This document shows, in pieces, positions 41,555 to 53,143 of a DNA stretch of 64,000 nt. The stretch is from the NCBI GenBank assembly GCA_027405735.1, contig JAPEHQ010000011.1, forward strand, positions 558,001-622,000, read 5' to 3'. The notes under the pieces are model-generated. The model had not been told where the DNA came from, made no database searches, and was given only the letters and a program-made list of their open reading frames with translations. Positions within the stretch are counted from its first letter, which is position 1. Each line of letters starts with the position of its first letter. The position numbers and the translations under genes were made by a program. Source of the stretch: Mucor racemosus (taxonomy: Eukaryota > Mucoromycota > Mucoromycetes > Mucorales > Mucoraceae).

Positions 41555-43378
41555 ATGCGTATCAAAATATCAACAGCATCACCTTTACCCAAAAATCAAT
41601 GTTGGTTTGCGGTCAATGAGAAATTGGAAAATCAATCAATTCATCAACTTACTAAAAAGATTGTGGATCAACTAAATCTCTCTACTGAAGCAACCAACCT
41701 TAAACTGTCAATGGATGGTTTTCATCTATTACCTCAAACGAAAATCAAGGATCTATTGCGTGACGGTGATCTAGTCTCGTAAAGTTGCCCACATCTAATG
41801 CACCAGATGTTACATGTGTATATTTGTCATATTGACTTCTCTTCTTTTTTCAAATTGTAGGATAAAAGAGGATCACGTTAAAAAGCCAGCCGCCAGCAAA
41901 AAGCGAAAATCACGTAAGTAAAGAAATGATTACAAAGGAAACTATCGTAAATTGGAATGTTAATAAAGTTAATCCGATAGCTGTATTACCAATAGAATCC
42001 GAACAAGACAATGAATTGGACACACGTCCTGTAAAAAAGACAAAAAAGTCCAAATCAAGCATTACTAAAGACAACGACAACGTCAAAGCTAAAAAAGAAA
42101 AGAGTGCTTCTATTAAAAAAGTCGAGAAAGAAGAACCAAAGAAACAAAAAAAGGAGAAAAAGGAAAAGAAGAACGAGAAAACCATTAGAGATACAACCGA
42201 AAAGCCATCAGTTGCAAAAAAAAATAAGAATCAAAGCGCACCTTTTGAAGGTCTCGATAAGACAAAAAAGAGAAATATGCGACGTAAAGCATTAAAGCAG
42301 CATCATCGTATGCTTCAAGATGGATCTAATACAGCAGCAAGCGTTTCCGCTGTACAAACACAGCAGCAACCTCAGCAACCAGTAGAGGATTACGCAGTGC
42401 ATGAATTACATGTTGAAAGATTAAATATAACCTCCAACAACAATGAACCTTCAGAAAAGCTCTTGAAAAAGAATAAAAATAAAAAGAAGAATCATTTGAA
42501 AGGATCTAAAGCAGAAAATAGATCTCATGTTTTTTATCAGCAAGAAAATAACATAGAAACAAATTCAGGTACGGTTGCTATGGAAGTGTATGACAGCAAC
42601 GAAGTGTCTTTAAATTCAGGAACAGTTGCTATGCAACCATTAGAGAGTAATGCTATGATCACGGATGATAATGCAAACTCAGGAACTCGCCCTAATTTAT
42701 TTGGTCGTGCCTTTGTTACCTCATCAGAATCAGAACCTAAATATAAAGGACATCGCGGACCTGAACGTAAATATCCTATCCATCAAGTGCCTATATTGTT
42801 TTATGCAAAAAAGCCGATCGAAGATAATTTATCAGAAGTTACTCCTCCTATCGCACAAACCACTACAGCTGCAACTGTAACTACAATTGCAACTACTGAA
42901 CCCTTGACTGATGAACCTGTCAATTATGACAACCTTCCAATCGCTGATTTCGAATCAAATATACCTGCTATTGGTGATCAATTAGCCATCAAGGTAAATG
43001 TTTGTATATAGTTTATAAACAAACATTTATATTAAATTACTTTTTTGTTAGACATTGGAATTGACAGCCAATTATACACCTGAAATATCAGATTGGAAGC
43101 AAGTTATTCTTAAAGAATTAGATTTACCAAATACAGCAACCTTTGAATTTGTACAAGGATTTGGTAAAGCTAGTACTAAAGGAGGCAAATTTGATATTAA
43201 AAAGCATCAAAAGAAAAGATATGATGATTGGTATCAAGAAGAATACGATCAATTTGAACAAGAGGAAGAAGAACAAGAGGAAGAAGCAGATTTAGTGAAT
43301 GAAGATGAACAAGAGCAAGATGTGTTTACTGTTTCTGTTCATGATGTTTTTGCCATGAAAAGTATGTCAAAAGAGTAA
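41555..43378 (+). CDS. Coilin-like Cajal body protein
   Basis: Four exons (41555-41778, 41861-41913, 41996-42993, 43052-43378) give 533 residues. The N-terminal 75 residues (MRIKISTASPLPKNQCWFAV, then LSMDGFHLLPQTKIKDLLRD) match the ubiquitin-like self-association domain of coilin. A long Lys/Glu-rich, low-complexity middle follows, with clustered basic stretches (SKKRKS, KKNKNKKKNH) as nuclear signals. It includes three NSGT-type short repeats (NSGTVAMEV, NSGTVAMQP, NSGTRPN). The C-terminal part (PIADFESNIPAIGDQLAIKT) fits the coilin Tudor-like domain, and the tail is acidic. Coilin organises nuclear bodies that assemble snRNPs. Splicing after KKRKS is inferred from frame continuity. It converges with prefoldin 6. 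Confidence 0.8.
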
Positions 43379-43386
43379 CAATTTTA

Positions 43387-44012
43387 TTATTTCTTTCCTG
43401 CTAATTGTTGATATTGCATTTGTAATTGACCAATCTTTAAAATAAAAATGAGTATATCTTTACTGTTAATTATAAATCTTTATTTTACCTCTTGCTTCTT
43501 GGTCTCTGATTTTTGTGTTAAATCATTTAATTGAGTTTCGACACGCTTACTTTTATGACGAAAAAAAAAAGATAAAAAGTTAGTTATGATTGTATGAAAT
43601 ATTCATAATGGTAATAATTACATTTCGCTCGAGATCAAGCTAAGTCTGTTTTTGACATTGGCGGAAGCTTCAGATCTATCTTGCTTTACTAAAACAGGGC
43701 CAATAAGTTTATAAATGTTACTGTCTCCATCCAAGTGTTCAAATTCCTAATAAACGTTTGTTAAATTTCTTTTGAGTTTTATCAATAGACAAAATGCTAA
43801 TATTACAGTGTTGACAAGCTCATTTTCTTGTTGTTGTGATTCTAAACGTTGTCTTGACTCGATAACCTGAGAAAGCTCTAAACAATGTAATAAAATATTA
43901 GCAATTTCACAAGATTATTTCAAATCCAAAAAAATCGTGAACCTTTTTGTAATAATTGAAAAGCCTTTGATTCGGCCTCGAGTTTAGCTTCTATAACAGA
44001 TAATGAACTCAT
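43387..44012 (-). CDS. PFDN6: Prefoldin subunit 6
   Basis: Five short exons (44012-43943, 43877-43807, 43746-43622, 43549-43489, 43434-43387) give 124 residues, the normal length of this beta-type prefoldin. Coiled-coil ends flank the conserved core LDGDSNIYKLIGPVLVKQDR. The N-terminus is MSSLSVIEAKLEAESKAFQL and the C-terminus GQLQMQYQQLAGKK. It is part of the hexameric cytosolic chaperone that passes actin and tubulin to CCT. The gene is split into five pieces of 48-125 nt, so no single open frame reveals it. Its stop codon is 8 bp from the coilin stop codon on the other strand. Confidence 0.88.
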
Positions 44013-44176
44013 TTATTTATTTATTAATAAGGTATAAAGGTGAAGAAAGGAAAGAAGAAGGGAAGAAAACGCTAGAAGAAGCACCACATTATGACAAAAA
44101 ATAAGCCACCACTACCATCAACCCCAACTCATGTACGCGTTCATAATGATTGAGTTTGTATATGACATATCGTAGC

Positions 44177-45298
44177 TTATTGAACCTTTAATTTAAGTCT
44201 TTCGATATCTTGAACCACCTTTTCAATACTTTCTTCTGTTACCTTGGTTCGCAATTCTATTGGTCTTAATGTAAGTGTTGGAGTTGTTGGAGTTGTTGAT
44301 TTGAAATCAGCATGGGATTTATGCACTAATAAAAACAAAAGTTAAGATTTGCAACTAAACTATTTGTTATTATTACTACTGTACTTTTAAAGTAGAATGA
44401 TTGAATATCAGCAGGATACAATAAATCTGTTAATGTTGTTTTCACTAAATTATCGTTAATTTTCGAATTATTGTGTGCTGTCCATATTTGATAATTGTCT
44501 ACATGTTGACGACAGGAAACAGAAACACCCAATACATTGTTCTTGATCCAGTGCATATTTTCTCCAATGAGTAAAACTAGAATATCTCTCCAAGTTAAAA
44601 CTGAATGATGTTTGTTAATTTTGAAATTATAAGAGCCACCATATTCATTATGAGGATCTTCCCTATTAAATGACAAATATTGTCAGGTTATGATTTTATA
44701 AAAAGAATACAATATAATATACCAAATCGGTTTGATGCCCTTTTTCATAAAATGATAATTACTCCTGAATCCAAGTTTATCAGGACCATCAATGTTATTA
44801 TGTACAGACCAGAATTTCTAAAACAATTTGATGATTTATATATAAATTCTGCATGTAGATTTGTATATATACCTGCACTGTTTTCACTGAAGAAATGACT
44901 TGTAGATTAGCCTCATATTCTGTAGCTGGTAGATTAGGTACAAATCTGTACATATCATTGATAATTTAATAAAAATTGAAATCCGCCTTTATGAACAATA
45001 CTTACTTGTCATACCAAAAAGTCCATTCGTTCTCAAGTGGAATTTCTCCCATACTTTTTAATTTCTGTTTTGTATCTTTATCCAGAACAATTACTTTGTT
45101 TCTATAGATATACTCATCTTCATTATCTGTATGTGCAAGAGTAATATTATTAGTAGTCGAAGGTATTTGACCGAAATAGTCTTCAGGTACGGTAGTAGGA
45201 GTAAGGCATTTTATAGGATTTTTTGGCTGTTTTCCGGGAAATTGAAAGGCTGAAATGGCAGGAGAAAGTGACTTTAGTTTGTAGTTTGGTGGAGGCAT
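44177..45298 (-). CDS. eIF4E-family cap-binding protein, 4EHP (eIF4E2)-like
   Basis: Five exons (45298-45006, 44945-44873, 44817-44723, 44662-44385, 44325-44177) give 295 residues. A Pro/Ser-rich N-terminal extension of about 85 residues precedes the cap-binding fold: PLENEWTFWYDKFVPNLPAT, VQKFWSVHNNI, MKKGIKPIWEDPHNEYGGSY, and SVSCRQHVDNYQIWTAHNNS. The segment ending FYFKMHKSHADF and the Tyr after the first FW fit the 4EHP class better than canonical eIF4E. That class binds the cap but not eIF4G and represses selected mRNAs. A coiled tail (ESIEKVVQDIERLKLKVQ) is unusual. Class assignment is probable, not certain. Confidence 0.82.
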
Positions 45299-46420
45299 TC
45301 TGTATGTATGTTTCTATGAAATAAAAAGAGAGAGAGAGAAAGAAGAAGGAAAAGAACCATAATTATAATTTATTAATGCACTTGATTCTCTATTAAAAGA
45401 CCGACATAGGGGTAAAGTATAATGTGCCTGAGGTCGATAAATAGCAGATCTATTCTGGTAATTATTGCGAAAAAAAAATGAAAACGAAGGAAAGAAGATA
45501 ATCACTTGTATATTGCAAAAAAAAAAGTAACACAAAATAGCAATTAAATATCATTTCAAAAGAGTTAAAGCAATTGCCTGAACATCAAATCGGCGACTAC
45601 TACAGTATCTTTCCGCAAATCTCAAGCTAAATTGATTAGATACTTCATCTTTTAGACCATTATAAAAATTCTCTTTTGATTAAAACATATTTATATTAAG
45701 AGATATCGGAACAAAAACCAAAAAATATAGAAAAGTTAAAGGACAATGAGTAAAAACCCAACAAAAACGAATAGATTATATATCTTGAAACGATTCAAAT
45801 CAAAAACAAAAATACTGCCATGTTCTTTAAAGTATTTAGTACAATTCTTGACTCTTTAACTGCTCCTGCTCTTCTTAAAAATGATACATAAATTCTTTAG
45901 AGATTATTTATATGCATGATTAAAAAGGCGCATTTTGTACTCTTTTTAAAATGCTGCGACAAAAATTGGGTTAAAAAACATGAGGTATTAATAATGTATG
46001 AGTTTCTGTGAGATTAAAGATAACTAGCGAGCCTAGAAATTTTTTGAGTAAAGGTAAATGATAGACCTGCAGGAAAGTTTGTTTCAACAGATTTATGCAT
46101 CAATGAGTTAATATTGAGATTTTTATTTTTATTTTGTTGTTTTTATGAGGAGTAAGACTGGTGTCTACTCAAAGATACGTATGTTTATCGTTATTATCAT
46201 TTTATCAAAAGCCTTGTAAATAGTGTATTACTATCTAAAGATGTACTTTTAGTATGTTATTAAACTTCTTGACTATATTGCCATTACAATGCCCATCCAT
46301 AAATTATAAAATACTTTTTATAGAATCTAGGTAATTAAATCTTTATTAACAAAAACCCCTTTCAAGTAAGCCTGTTTATAGCCTAGAATGTGCATGTTTA
46401 GTCTAATTTAAATGCTAAAA
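45299..46420. other. Intergenic spacer
   Basis: No gene is supported. A GA-rich microsatellite (AGAGAGAGAGAAAGAAGAAGG near 45327-45347) lies just upstream of the 4EHP-like start and probably belongs to its leader. Confidence 0.5.
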
Positions 46421-46750
46421 AGTGCTGAAGGACACACAACCGAATTTATTGTGCAGGCAGGTTCAAAAAATAGAAAAGAAGCTATTAAAAACTCTACTTC
46501 AGATTTGTGGTACTTTGCGAATGAAATATACGGTAATATCGTTTCTGATATGACACACATCTTGATGCTGTCGAAACTGAATTGAAAGTAATCGTAACTT
46601 TGATCCAAGCGGGTGCTTTACCTCAAGTAAATTTTTTATTATCTATATAATCATAATCATATCAAAGGTGCCAAAAGGATTGTTGCTACAGAAGAACAAA
46701 TAAATGCAGTAAAATTCATTGGTTACAAAGTGAAGCAATTATTGAAATAA
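46421..46750 (+). pseudogene. Frameshifted coding relic
   Basis: From 46421 the frame reads SAEGHTTEFIVQAGSKNRKE, then SDLWYFANEIYGNIVSDMTH, and stops shortly after. A one-base shift near the ACACACATC stretch (46553-46561) restores LDAVETELKVIVTLIQAGAL. An intron-like gap (GTAAAT donor, CAAAG acceptor) then leads to GAKRIVATEEQINAVKFIGY and a stop codon at 46748. Composition and continuity suggest the 3' end of a former two-exon gene. I do not recognise the family. No start codon or upstream exons were found. Confidence 0.5.
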
Positions 46751-46848
46751 AGTACTCAAAGTATCGCAAGTTTCTTGAACGTTATTAAAGTTCAATCTAT
46801 AATAATTCTAATAAATACAAAAGAAAGAATTTAAATGCAATTAATAAC

Positions 46849-48307
46849 TTACTGATCCATGCCCTTGAATTTGTAATCATCCCCATCCACATCAAAGAAG
46901 CGAGATTTCCATTCAATATTTTTCTGTTCACGTTCTTTTCTTAAAGCACGCTCTTCGTCCTCAACCTTTGCTTTTTCATCTGTAGCCATGTCTTGATTAT
47001 TGGCTAATAATCCTTCTCTTAATTTAGCCCAGAGTCTTCTGGATTCTTTCTCTTCTTGGTTTTCAGGGACTTGTAAAGGATATTTAACGTAATCTCGAAC
47101 ATCTACCATTAAATCAGGCTTCTTTTCCTCTTTATCAGATTTTTTACCAAGTGACTAAAAAATAGATCATTAGCTTTCAAGGATTTCATCACAAATTCAT
47201 GCATACGATTTACCAATAATCCACCAATACTACTTTTTTCAGGAGGAGTATACTTTTTAATAAAGAGCTCCCCTGACCATTGACCACTAATTTCATATAA
47301 AATCTCTTGAGTAGATTCCTTCTTAATCTTACCAACTACAGAATTAGGTTGGCCAGAGAAGAATCCTTTGGTTTGGAAGTCCATTTCACAAATCAAATCA
47401 CTTGAAACGCATCTGACGGTTGAGGCGTCACCCAATTCTAACGTCATTGTACCAAACCTAAAAGAAGCCTGGTTAAATCATTTTTGCATAATGAAAAATA
47501 CAAGTACTTACAATACACCACGAGCATACATATTTGGCATCTTTACTTGATAGAGCTCATTGTGTCTTGAAGGTAAAATGAAATTGATAGTGCCTTGCAT
47601 TAAAGATGCCACACTGTTGCCATAGAAACGAGATTTAGGTTTCAAATCGCCAGTGATAACGACCTTGTGTTGAGGACATGTGTAAAAATAGGCTGAAGCA
47701 GGTGGATGATGAGATACCTGCTCAGCAATGTAAAATGCATCTGAACCATCTTGATACTTGTATTTACAACGGAAGAATTCACCAAGCACAGGATTGAAAG
47801 GTTTTTTAACACCCTTTTTTTTAAAAAAAAAAAAAAATTAGAGATTCATGTAACAAAACAAAATAGGTAAAATCAAACAATACCTTTGGTTTAATATGCC
47901 AACCAGATAAAAACCATTTGACAACAGCAATGAATCTCTGGGTATCATCCTCAATTTCAGAGACTCTTTTAAAAGAAAAAAATATATGCAGAAATTTAGT
48001 ATTATGATAGGGATGTAAAATTATACAAAACCTACGGTAAAATAAATTCGGGATGTGCCATGAAATCAGTAATTCGTTCCAGCATACTTCTTGGTTCAAG
48101 TACAAATGTTGGTAATGTTACTCGATGCTATTTTACCAAAATTTTCCTTTAGTGTCATGCTTTATTATATATATTCTTAAAAAAAAAAGATTCAATTACC
48201 AAATCCATGCCTTTTGTAAGTTGAGATGCAATGTTTAAAAGGATACTGCGAGATCCTTCAGCGAGTTCTTCTGTATTACTCTCGTTATCAGCTGTATGAT
48301 GAGGCAT
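46849..48307 (-). CDS. Oxysterol-binding protein-related lipid transfer protein, Osh6/7-like
   Basis: Six exons (48307-48200, 48127-48036, 47965-47884, 47813-47512, 47457-47214, 47154-46849) give 377 residues. The protein is essentially a lone ORD domain without PH or ankyrin parts. [20 protein letters not shown] is the lid/PI4P-contacting start; [12 protein letters not shown] and the family signature [10 protein letters not shown] follow. [15 protein letters not shown] lies at the end. The LPTFVLE start resembles Osh6/Osh7 and ORP5/8, which exchange phosphatidylserine for PI4P at ER-plasma membrane contacts, rather than sterol-carrying Osh4; that is inference. The Lys/Glu-rich segment after the last intron is low complexity. 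The start follows an in-frame ATG at 48352 that looks like leader. Confidence 0.9.
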
Positions 48308-49830
48308 TTTCTTTTCGTTTATGTGAAATTGTGTATATGAAAAAGAGAACAAAAAAGAAACGTGAAAAAAAATTTAAAACAAGGGATTATAAAATAACAA
48401 AAGACAGAACAATAGTGGCCATCTCAAGCCAATCGCATCAAAAGGGTCAACTCCGGCTAATGATGATCTTTTTTTCATTAGGGTTTCTCATTTTTCTGCT
48501 TTCTGCTTGATTTCATTTTACTAGGAAATTCTCTCGAATGATTTTATGGGTTAAGCTGAAATGTATTCTCTGTATGAGATATTATGTATATTTAATTATA
48601 GTAATGAGTAAATGCTATACATGGCCACCTAGGTATGTTTACTCGGATAAAAGTTTCCATGTAATGTTATGTTAATTCGGGATTGAAATGTAAAAAGTAT
48701 GACCAGACATTTAGATGAGAAAAACCTGTTTGTGATGTAGATTTCTTTCTATATTTTCTTTAAATCAAAAAAGAAAGCCTTGGTGTATAGATTTGTATTT
48801 TTTCACCAGAAAAAAACAATGGAAAAACATATAATTTTTCGTTTTCTAATCAACTCGACAGTGTTTTATCGGTTAAAATAGTACCAGTAAATTAAGGTTT
48901 TATGTAAAGTTTAGGTACTTCAGTTTACCATTATGATGAACTCGGGTCACACATGAGCAAAATCGGGCCAGAACCTGATGTTGAATATCATGGAGAAAGA
49001 AAATATGAGTATTTCTGGCACACAATTCCTTTACATCTTTCAAAACTCAAGATAATGGCCATAGCTTACACTGAAAGTGTCATATTATATTAACCAATAC
49101 CTATCAAGCATAGGTATGTCATTGTTTTTATGTACAAATATAAATTTGCTAACGACAACTGGCCTTTTAATGAACTTTTGGTTTTTTAACATATAAATTT
49201 ATCCTCTAAACCCCAAATACTGTAATTCATATGTACGTATGAAATATTGAATAGAATAATGTAAAAGTAGTATAAATATACGGCTAAATGCATGTTTGAC
49301 TTGAATGGTGATTATTCAATAAAGTGCGTCTAAATCAAGAGCTCTTACAATGTCTTTTGGGTCTATTATAAATATACTGTACATCAACTTGGCTGTTGTG
49401 CAACTAATATTCACTTTTAAGGTTTATATTTATAGAACCAAGATTTCAATATGCGTAGATCTGTCCCTTAATAATCACAACACATCAATGTATTATAATA
49501 CTTCTAATCTTGATAATCTAAAATGTAACAACTGTTTCAAAAGAATGTTTTATGTAAACTGGCAGAAACATTTTCATTTAAAACCAACTTTGAGTTAATA
49601 TTTCAGCAAAAAAAAATTCCAGCAAAAACTCGATGTGTTTAGTATACTGAAATTAAAGCTGCAAGTATGGCTTTGGGTTTGTACAATGAAAATAAATCCT
49701 TAAAAAAACAAGGAAAAGTATGTATATGGTCAGATTTATTTCCAAAAATGGAGGAGGAGGAGAAAATATTTTAATCGCCACTCTAAATTACACCCGCCTC
49801 AATAGGGGTGGTCAATCACTAGGGGTGGTC
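48308..49830. other. Intergenic region
   Basis: No gene is supported on either strand. Short open frames (for example 49350-49598) lack recognisable similarity. GGGGTGGTCAA units at 49805-49815 and 49822-49832 introduce the inverted-repeat element that follows. Confidence 0.5.
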
Positions 49831-50073
49831 AACCGTGGAGATTTTTAAAAAATTGAAAATTTATTTGCTCAATTAGATTTACTTTTGATTGACCACCCCA
49901 AACTGATCTATCGAATTTCAGAATTGTCGAATTATCAATTTAGAGCATCTGTCAATATATATTTACTCTCCATTCAAATTGTTTGAAATTCGATAGATCA
50001 GTTTGGGGTGGTCAATCAAAAGTAAATCTAATTGAGCAAATAAATTTTCAATTTTTTAGAAATCTCCGCGGTT
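49831..50073. mobile_element. Hairpin-type inverted repeat element (MITE-like)
   Basis: Two arms of about 90 bp (49831-49920 and 49984-50073) are near-perfect reverse complements, with no indel and only a few mismatches at the outer end. A 63-bp loop (49921-49983) separates them. Each arm contains TTTACTTTTGATTGACCACCC or its complement. The same GGGGTGGTCAA motif occurs twice more just outside the left arm. This is the structure of a foldback or MITE-type non-autonomous DNA element. No target duplication could be assigned, so exact ends are open. Confidence 0.8.
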
Positions 50074-51340
50074 AGCCACTCTCATTTTTGAGGTTAAAGA
50101 TTTGATTTTAGCTATTTGAAGCGATCCGGACTTGTATTCACAAGGTTAGATGGTCAGATTTCACTGGATTTTTTATTTCTCCAAAAGTTGGAAAAAAAAA
50201 TATGCTGATTAGGTATCTGATACGAGAAATATTTTTGGCTAGTTTTGTGCTCCGAAACGGGCATAATTCATATAAAAAAAAAACCTTTAAAACTACTGCT
50301 TTTAGTTGATTTAGCAGGCAAAGGGATATTGTAACTCATACATGAAGTTTATTTCATAATACACATGCACACATTTGGTTTTAATGAGGATTACGGTATC
50401 GTACGATGTTTAGCACGTTTTATACATTAAAAATCTGAGTCATATTATTAGTAGTGATGCAATTTAAAAATGGCCCTTGAATGATTTATAATCAGAGCTT
50501 TCTGGATGAATTTGATGCCGTAGCATGTATCAAATTTCAAACTCTCACCTTATCCCAAACTCATTTGTTTTAATATAACGATAGATAACGTTAAAGTTTT
50601 GTTATCAGTTCAAGGCTGTGTAAATGAAACACTCCACATTAAACTAAATCACACCGAATTTTTCAAGTGCTTTATTATGAATGCTTCATCTTGCGTAGGT
50701 GTGATACATTCTAAATGTGAATACATGTCAATCACTGCACTTCTGGGTCTCTTTTTTAATATAATTATCACCAATATTTAGTGTGATATAATGGAGGTTG
50801 AAAATAATCAAACTAATTAGGGAAGTATAGTACGTAATATACTACCAAAAGTAAATCGGGGGTAAACAGCCATCCACGGTTGACAAAATGCTGACAAACA
50901 CAAGGCGCAATGCTTGACATACATAAACAATGATTTACTTTTATATGCCAACATCTTTACAATATATGTAATTATTAAGCTGAATAAAGCCATGAAAAAA
51001 ATTTTAGGAAAAAAACGGATTTGACAAGTTAAATGTAAGATTAAGAATCCCGATATAAAATGTAATTCGGATGATAAACCCTTAAAAACAATATTATCCA
51101 TATATTAACGAATCAAGTATAACCTTTTTTAATGGGAAAACATGTACCCATTTTTCCAAAGATTTGCAAAGTAAATGCAAAGTAAAAAGTAAATCTTAGG
51201 AGGCATTGCCTATAGTTTAAAAGGATTGATTGCATAGTCTTATATCCCATTATTAATTGTCAAGTTTCTTATTTGAGACCATCATTATGTCTAAATGGAA
51301 TAGTTAACTTTTTGTATTCGGAACTCCAAATAAAAAAGGG
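50074..51340. other. Intergenic region upstream of the alcohol dehydrogenase
   Basis: No gene could be supported. The sequence is AT-rich with short open frames without similarity. Confidence 0.5.
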
Positions 51341-51348
51341 TATAAATA
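51341..51348 (+). promoter_or_regulatory. Probable TATA box of the alcohol dehydrogenase gene
   Basis: TATAAATA lies 77 bp upstream of the ATG inside GGGTATAAATACCC, which stands out from the surrounding DNA. The distance suits a fungal core promoter with a short leader. Assignment is by motif and position only. Confidence 0.55.
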
Positions 51349-51417
51349 CCCTCGAGAAGCATAAAGATTATTTAGTTAAAAAGTTTTTTCTTTACAGTAT
51401 TCGTAATAATAATAAAG

Positions 51418-52669
51418 ATGTCTGCACCTACTACTTTTAACGGATGGGCCTGTCATGGCAAAGGTAATTCATTAATATAACATTATGGACATACAATATT
51501 GACATGCAATTGATTTATATCATAGATGAGCCTATGAAATGGGAAGAATTAAAGCTTCGTGCTGAAGATGATTTCAGTGTTGATATGGATATCACTGATT
51601 GTGGTATCTGTGGTTCTGATATCCACACTATGGATGCTAATTGGGGTACTCCCAAATATCCTGTTTGTGTTGTAAGTTTTTTAACCCCATTTGAATATAG
51701 AGATCGAGATCTTTTAACATGAATTGTATAGGGTCATGAAATCGCTGGTGTATGTACTCGTGTTGGCTCCAAAGTTGAAAATGTCAAAGTAGGTGACCGT
51801 ATCGGTGTAGGAGCTCAATCCGGCAGTTGTCATCGTGCCGAGTGTACTCCTTGTTCTACTGGTTGGGAGAATTTATGTCGTACAGAATTCACTGGTACTT
51901 ATAATGGTATCTGGCCCAATGGCGATAAATCTTATGGTGGTTATGCTGACAAGTGGAGAGGTGATTGTCGTTTCGTTTTCAAGATTCCCGACAATTTGTC
52001 TAACGAAGTTGCCTGTACATACTTTTGTGCTGGTGTTACCACTTATGGTCCTTTGAAGAGACATAATGTCAATGCTGATTCCGTTGTTGGTGTAATGGGC
52101 ATTGGTGGTCTTGGCCATTATGGTATTATGTGGGCCAAAGCTATGGGTGCTACTGTTGTTGCCATGTCTCACAATGACAAGAAGCGCCAAGTTGCTACAG
52201 AACTCGGTGCTGATGATTATATTGTCACTAGTGATGCTAATGATTTGGCAAGATATAAGGCTAAGTTCTCCCATATTCTTTGTACTGGTACTAGCCAAGA
52301 CTTTAAATGTAAGTTTATTTGATTCGTATGTGGTAAAGGCCCGGGCGGATTGTGCTAATTATAATTTTATCATTGTATATTTTAGGGGAAACGTATTCTC
52401 CACTTTTCAGACCTAATGGTATCTTTATTAATGTCGGTCTTCCTGAATGGAACTTCCCCGAGATTTCTCCTATGCTTCTTGCCATGAGTCAAGTAACCAT
52501 TTGCGGTTCTGCTATCGGTTCTCCTGCTGAAATTGAGGATATGCTTCAATTTGCAGCCAAGACTGGTGTCAAGCCATGGCTCCAAACCTATAAAATGAGC
52601 GATGCACCTAAAGCTATTGAAGATTTTAAGGCAGGAAAGCCCAGATTCAGATTCGTTTTGAAAAACTAG
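51418..52669 (+). CDS. Zinc-dependent alcohol dehydrogenase, ADH6/cinnamyl type
   Basis: Four exons (51418-51463, 51526-51671, 51732-52308, 52386-52669) give 350 residues. DCGICGSDIHT and GHEIAGVCTRVGSKVENVKV carry the catalytic-zinc Cys, His and Glu. The Cys set in GSCHRAECTPCSTGWENLC fits the structural zinc. MGIGGLGHYGIMWAKAMG is the Rossmann dinucleotide loop. SHNDKKRQVATELGADDYI, with Ser and Lys/Arg after the second strand, is typical of NADPH-preferring ADH6/ADH7 enzymes. These reduce a broad range of aldehydes, including aromatic ones, in the cytosol. Codons are moderately biased and a good TATA box precedes the gene, suggesting regulated, strong expression. The substrate range is not predictable. 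Confidence 0.93.
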
Positions 52670-53143
52670 AGGATTTGAATTTATTGTATATTATTTCTCG
52701 TCTTTCTTTTTTGTTACATAATAAATACATCTTTTTTTTTTTTTTTTTTTTTGTATTACGTTCCCATGGTTACAAAAAACAAATCAGAGGAATATCACCA
52801 AATTGAATTGTGTGGGGAAACACTATTATTTTCATTTTGTTATGATATTTTTCCCATAACATGTTATACAAATAGAAAACGCAGAAGAGTAATAAAAATT
52901 GACATTTGAGCATTAATGGTTTGGGATATTAAAATATCAAGTTCCAGGCCATAATAATTGCATTAATAGCCAATCGGTTCTAGCGGAAAAAAGCCTATAT
53001 TTTTATTAAAAAAAACTGTTTGTTGTTTGTACTAAAAAAAAAAAATACACAAAATGCAAGAGTAAAGAAAATAGTATTATTGTATTATAAATGTTGTTGA
53101 GAAAGTAAGAATGCAATTTAAAATGAGACAAATGAAGGGAATA
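52670..53143. other. 3' spacer between convergent genes
   Basis: The spacer lies between the stop codons of the alcohol dehydrogenase (+) and the three-RRM protein (-). It contains AATAAATACA near 52720 and a T-run of about 21 from 52732, and no gene. Confidence 0.6.
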
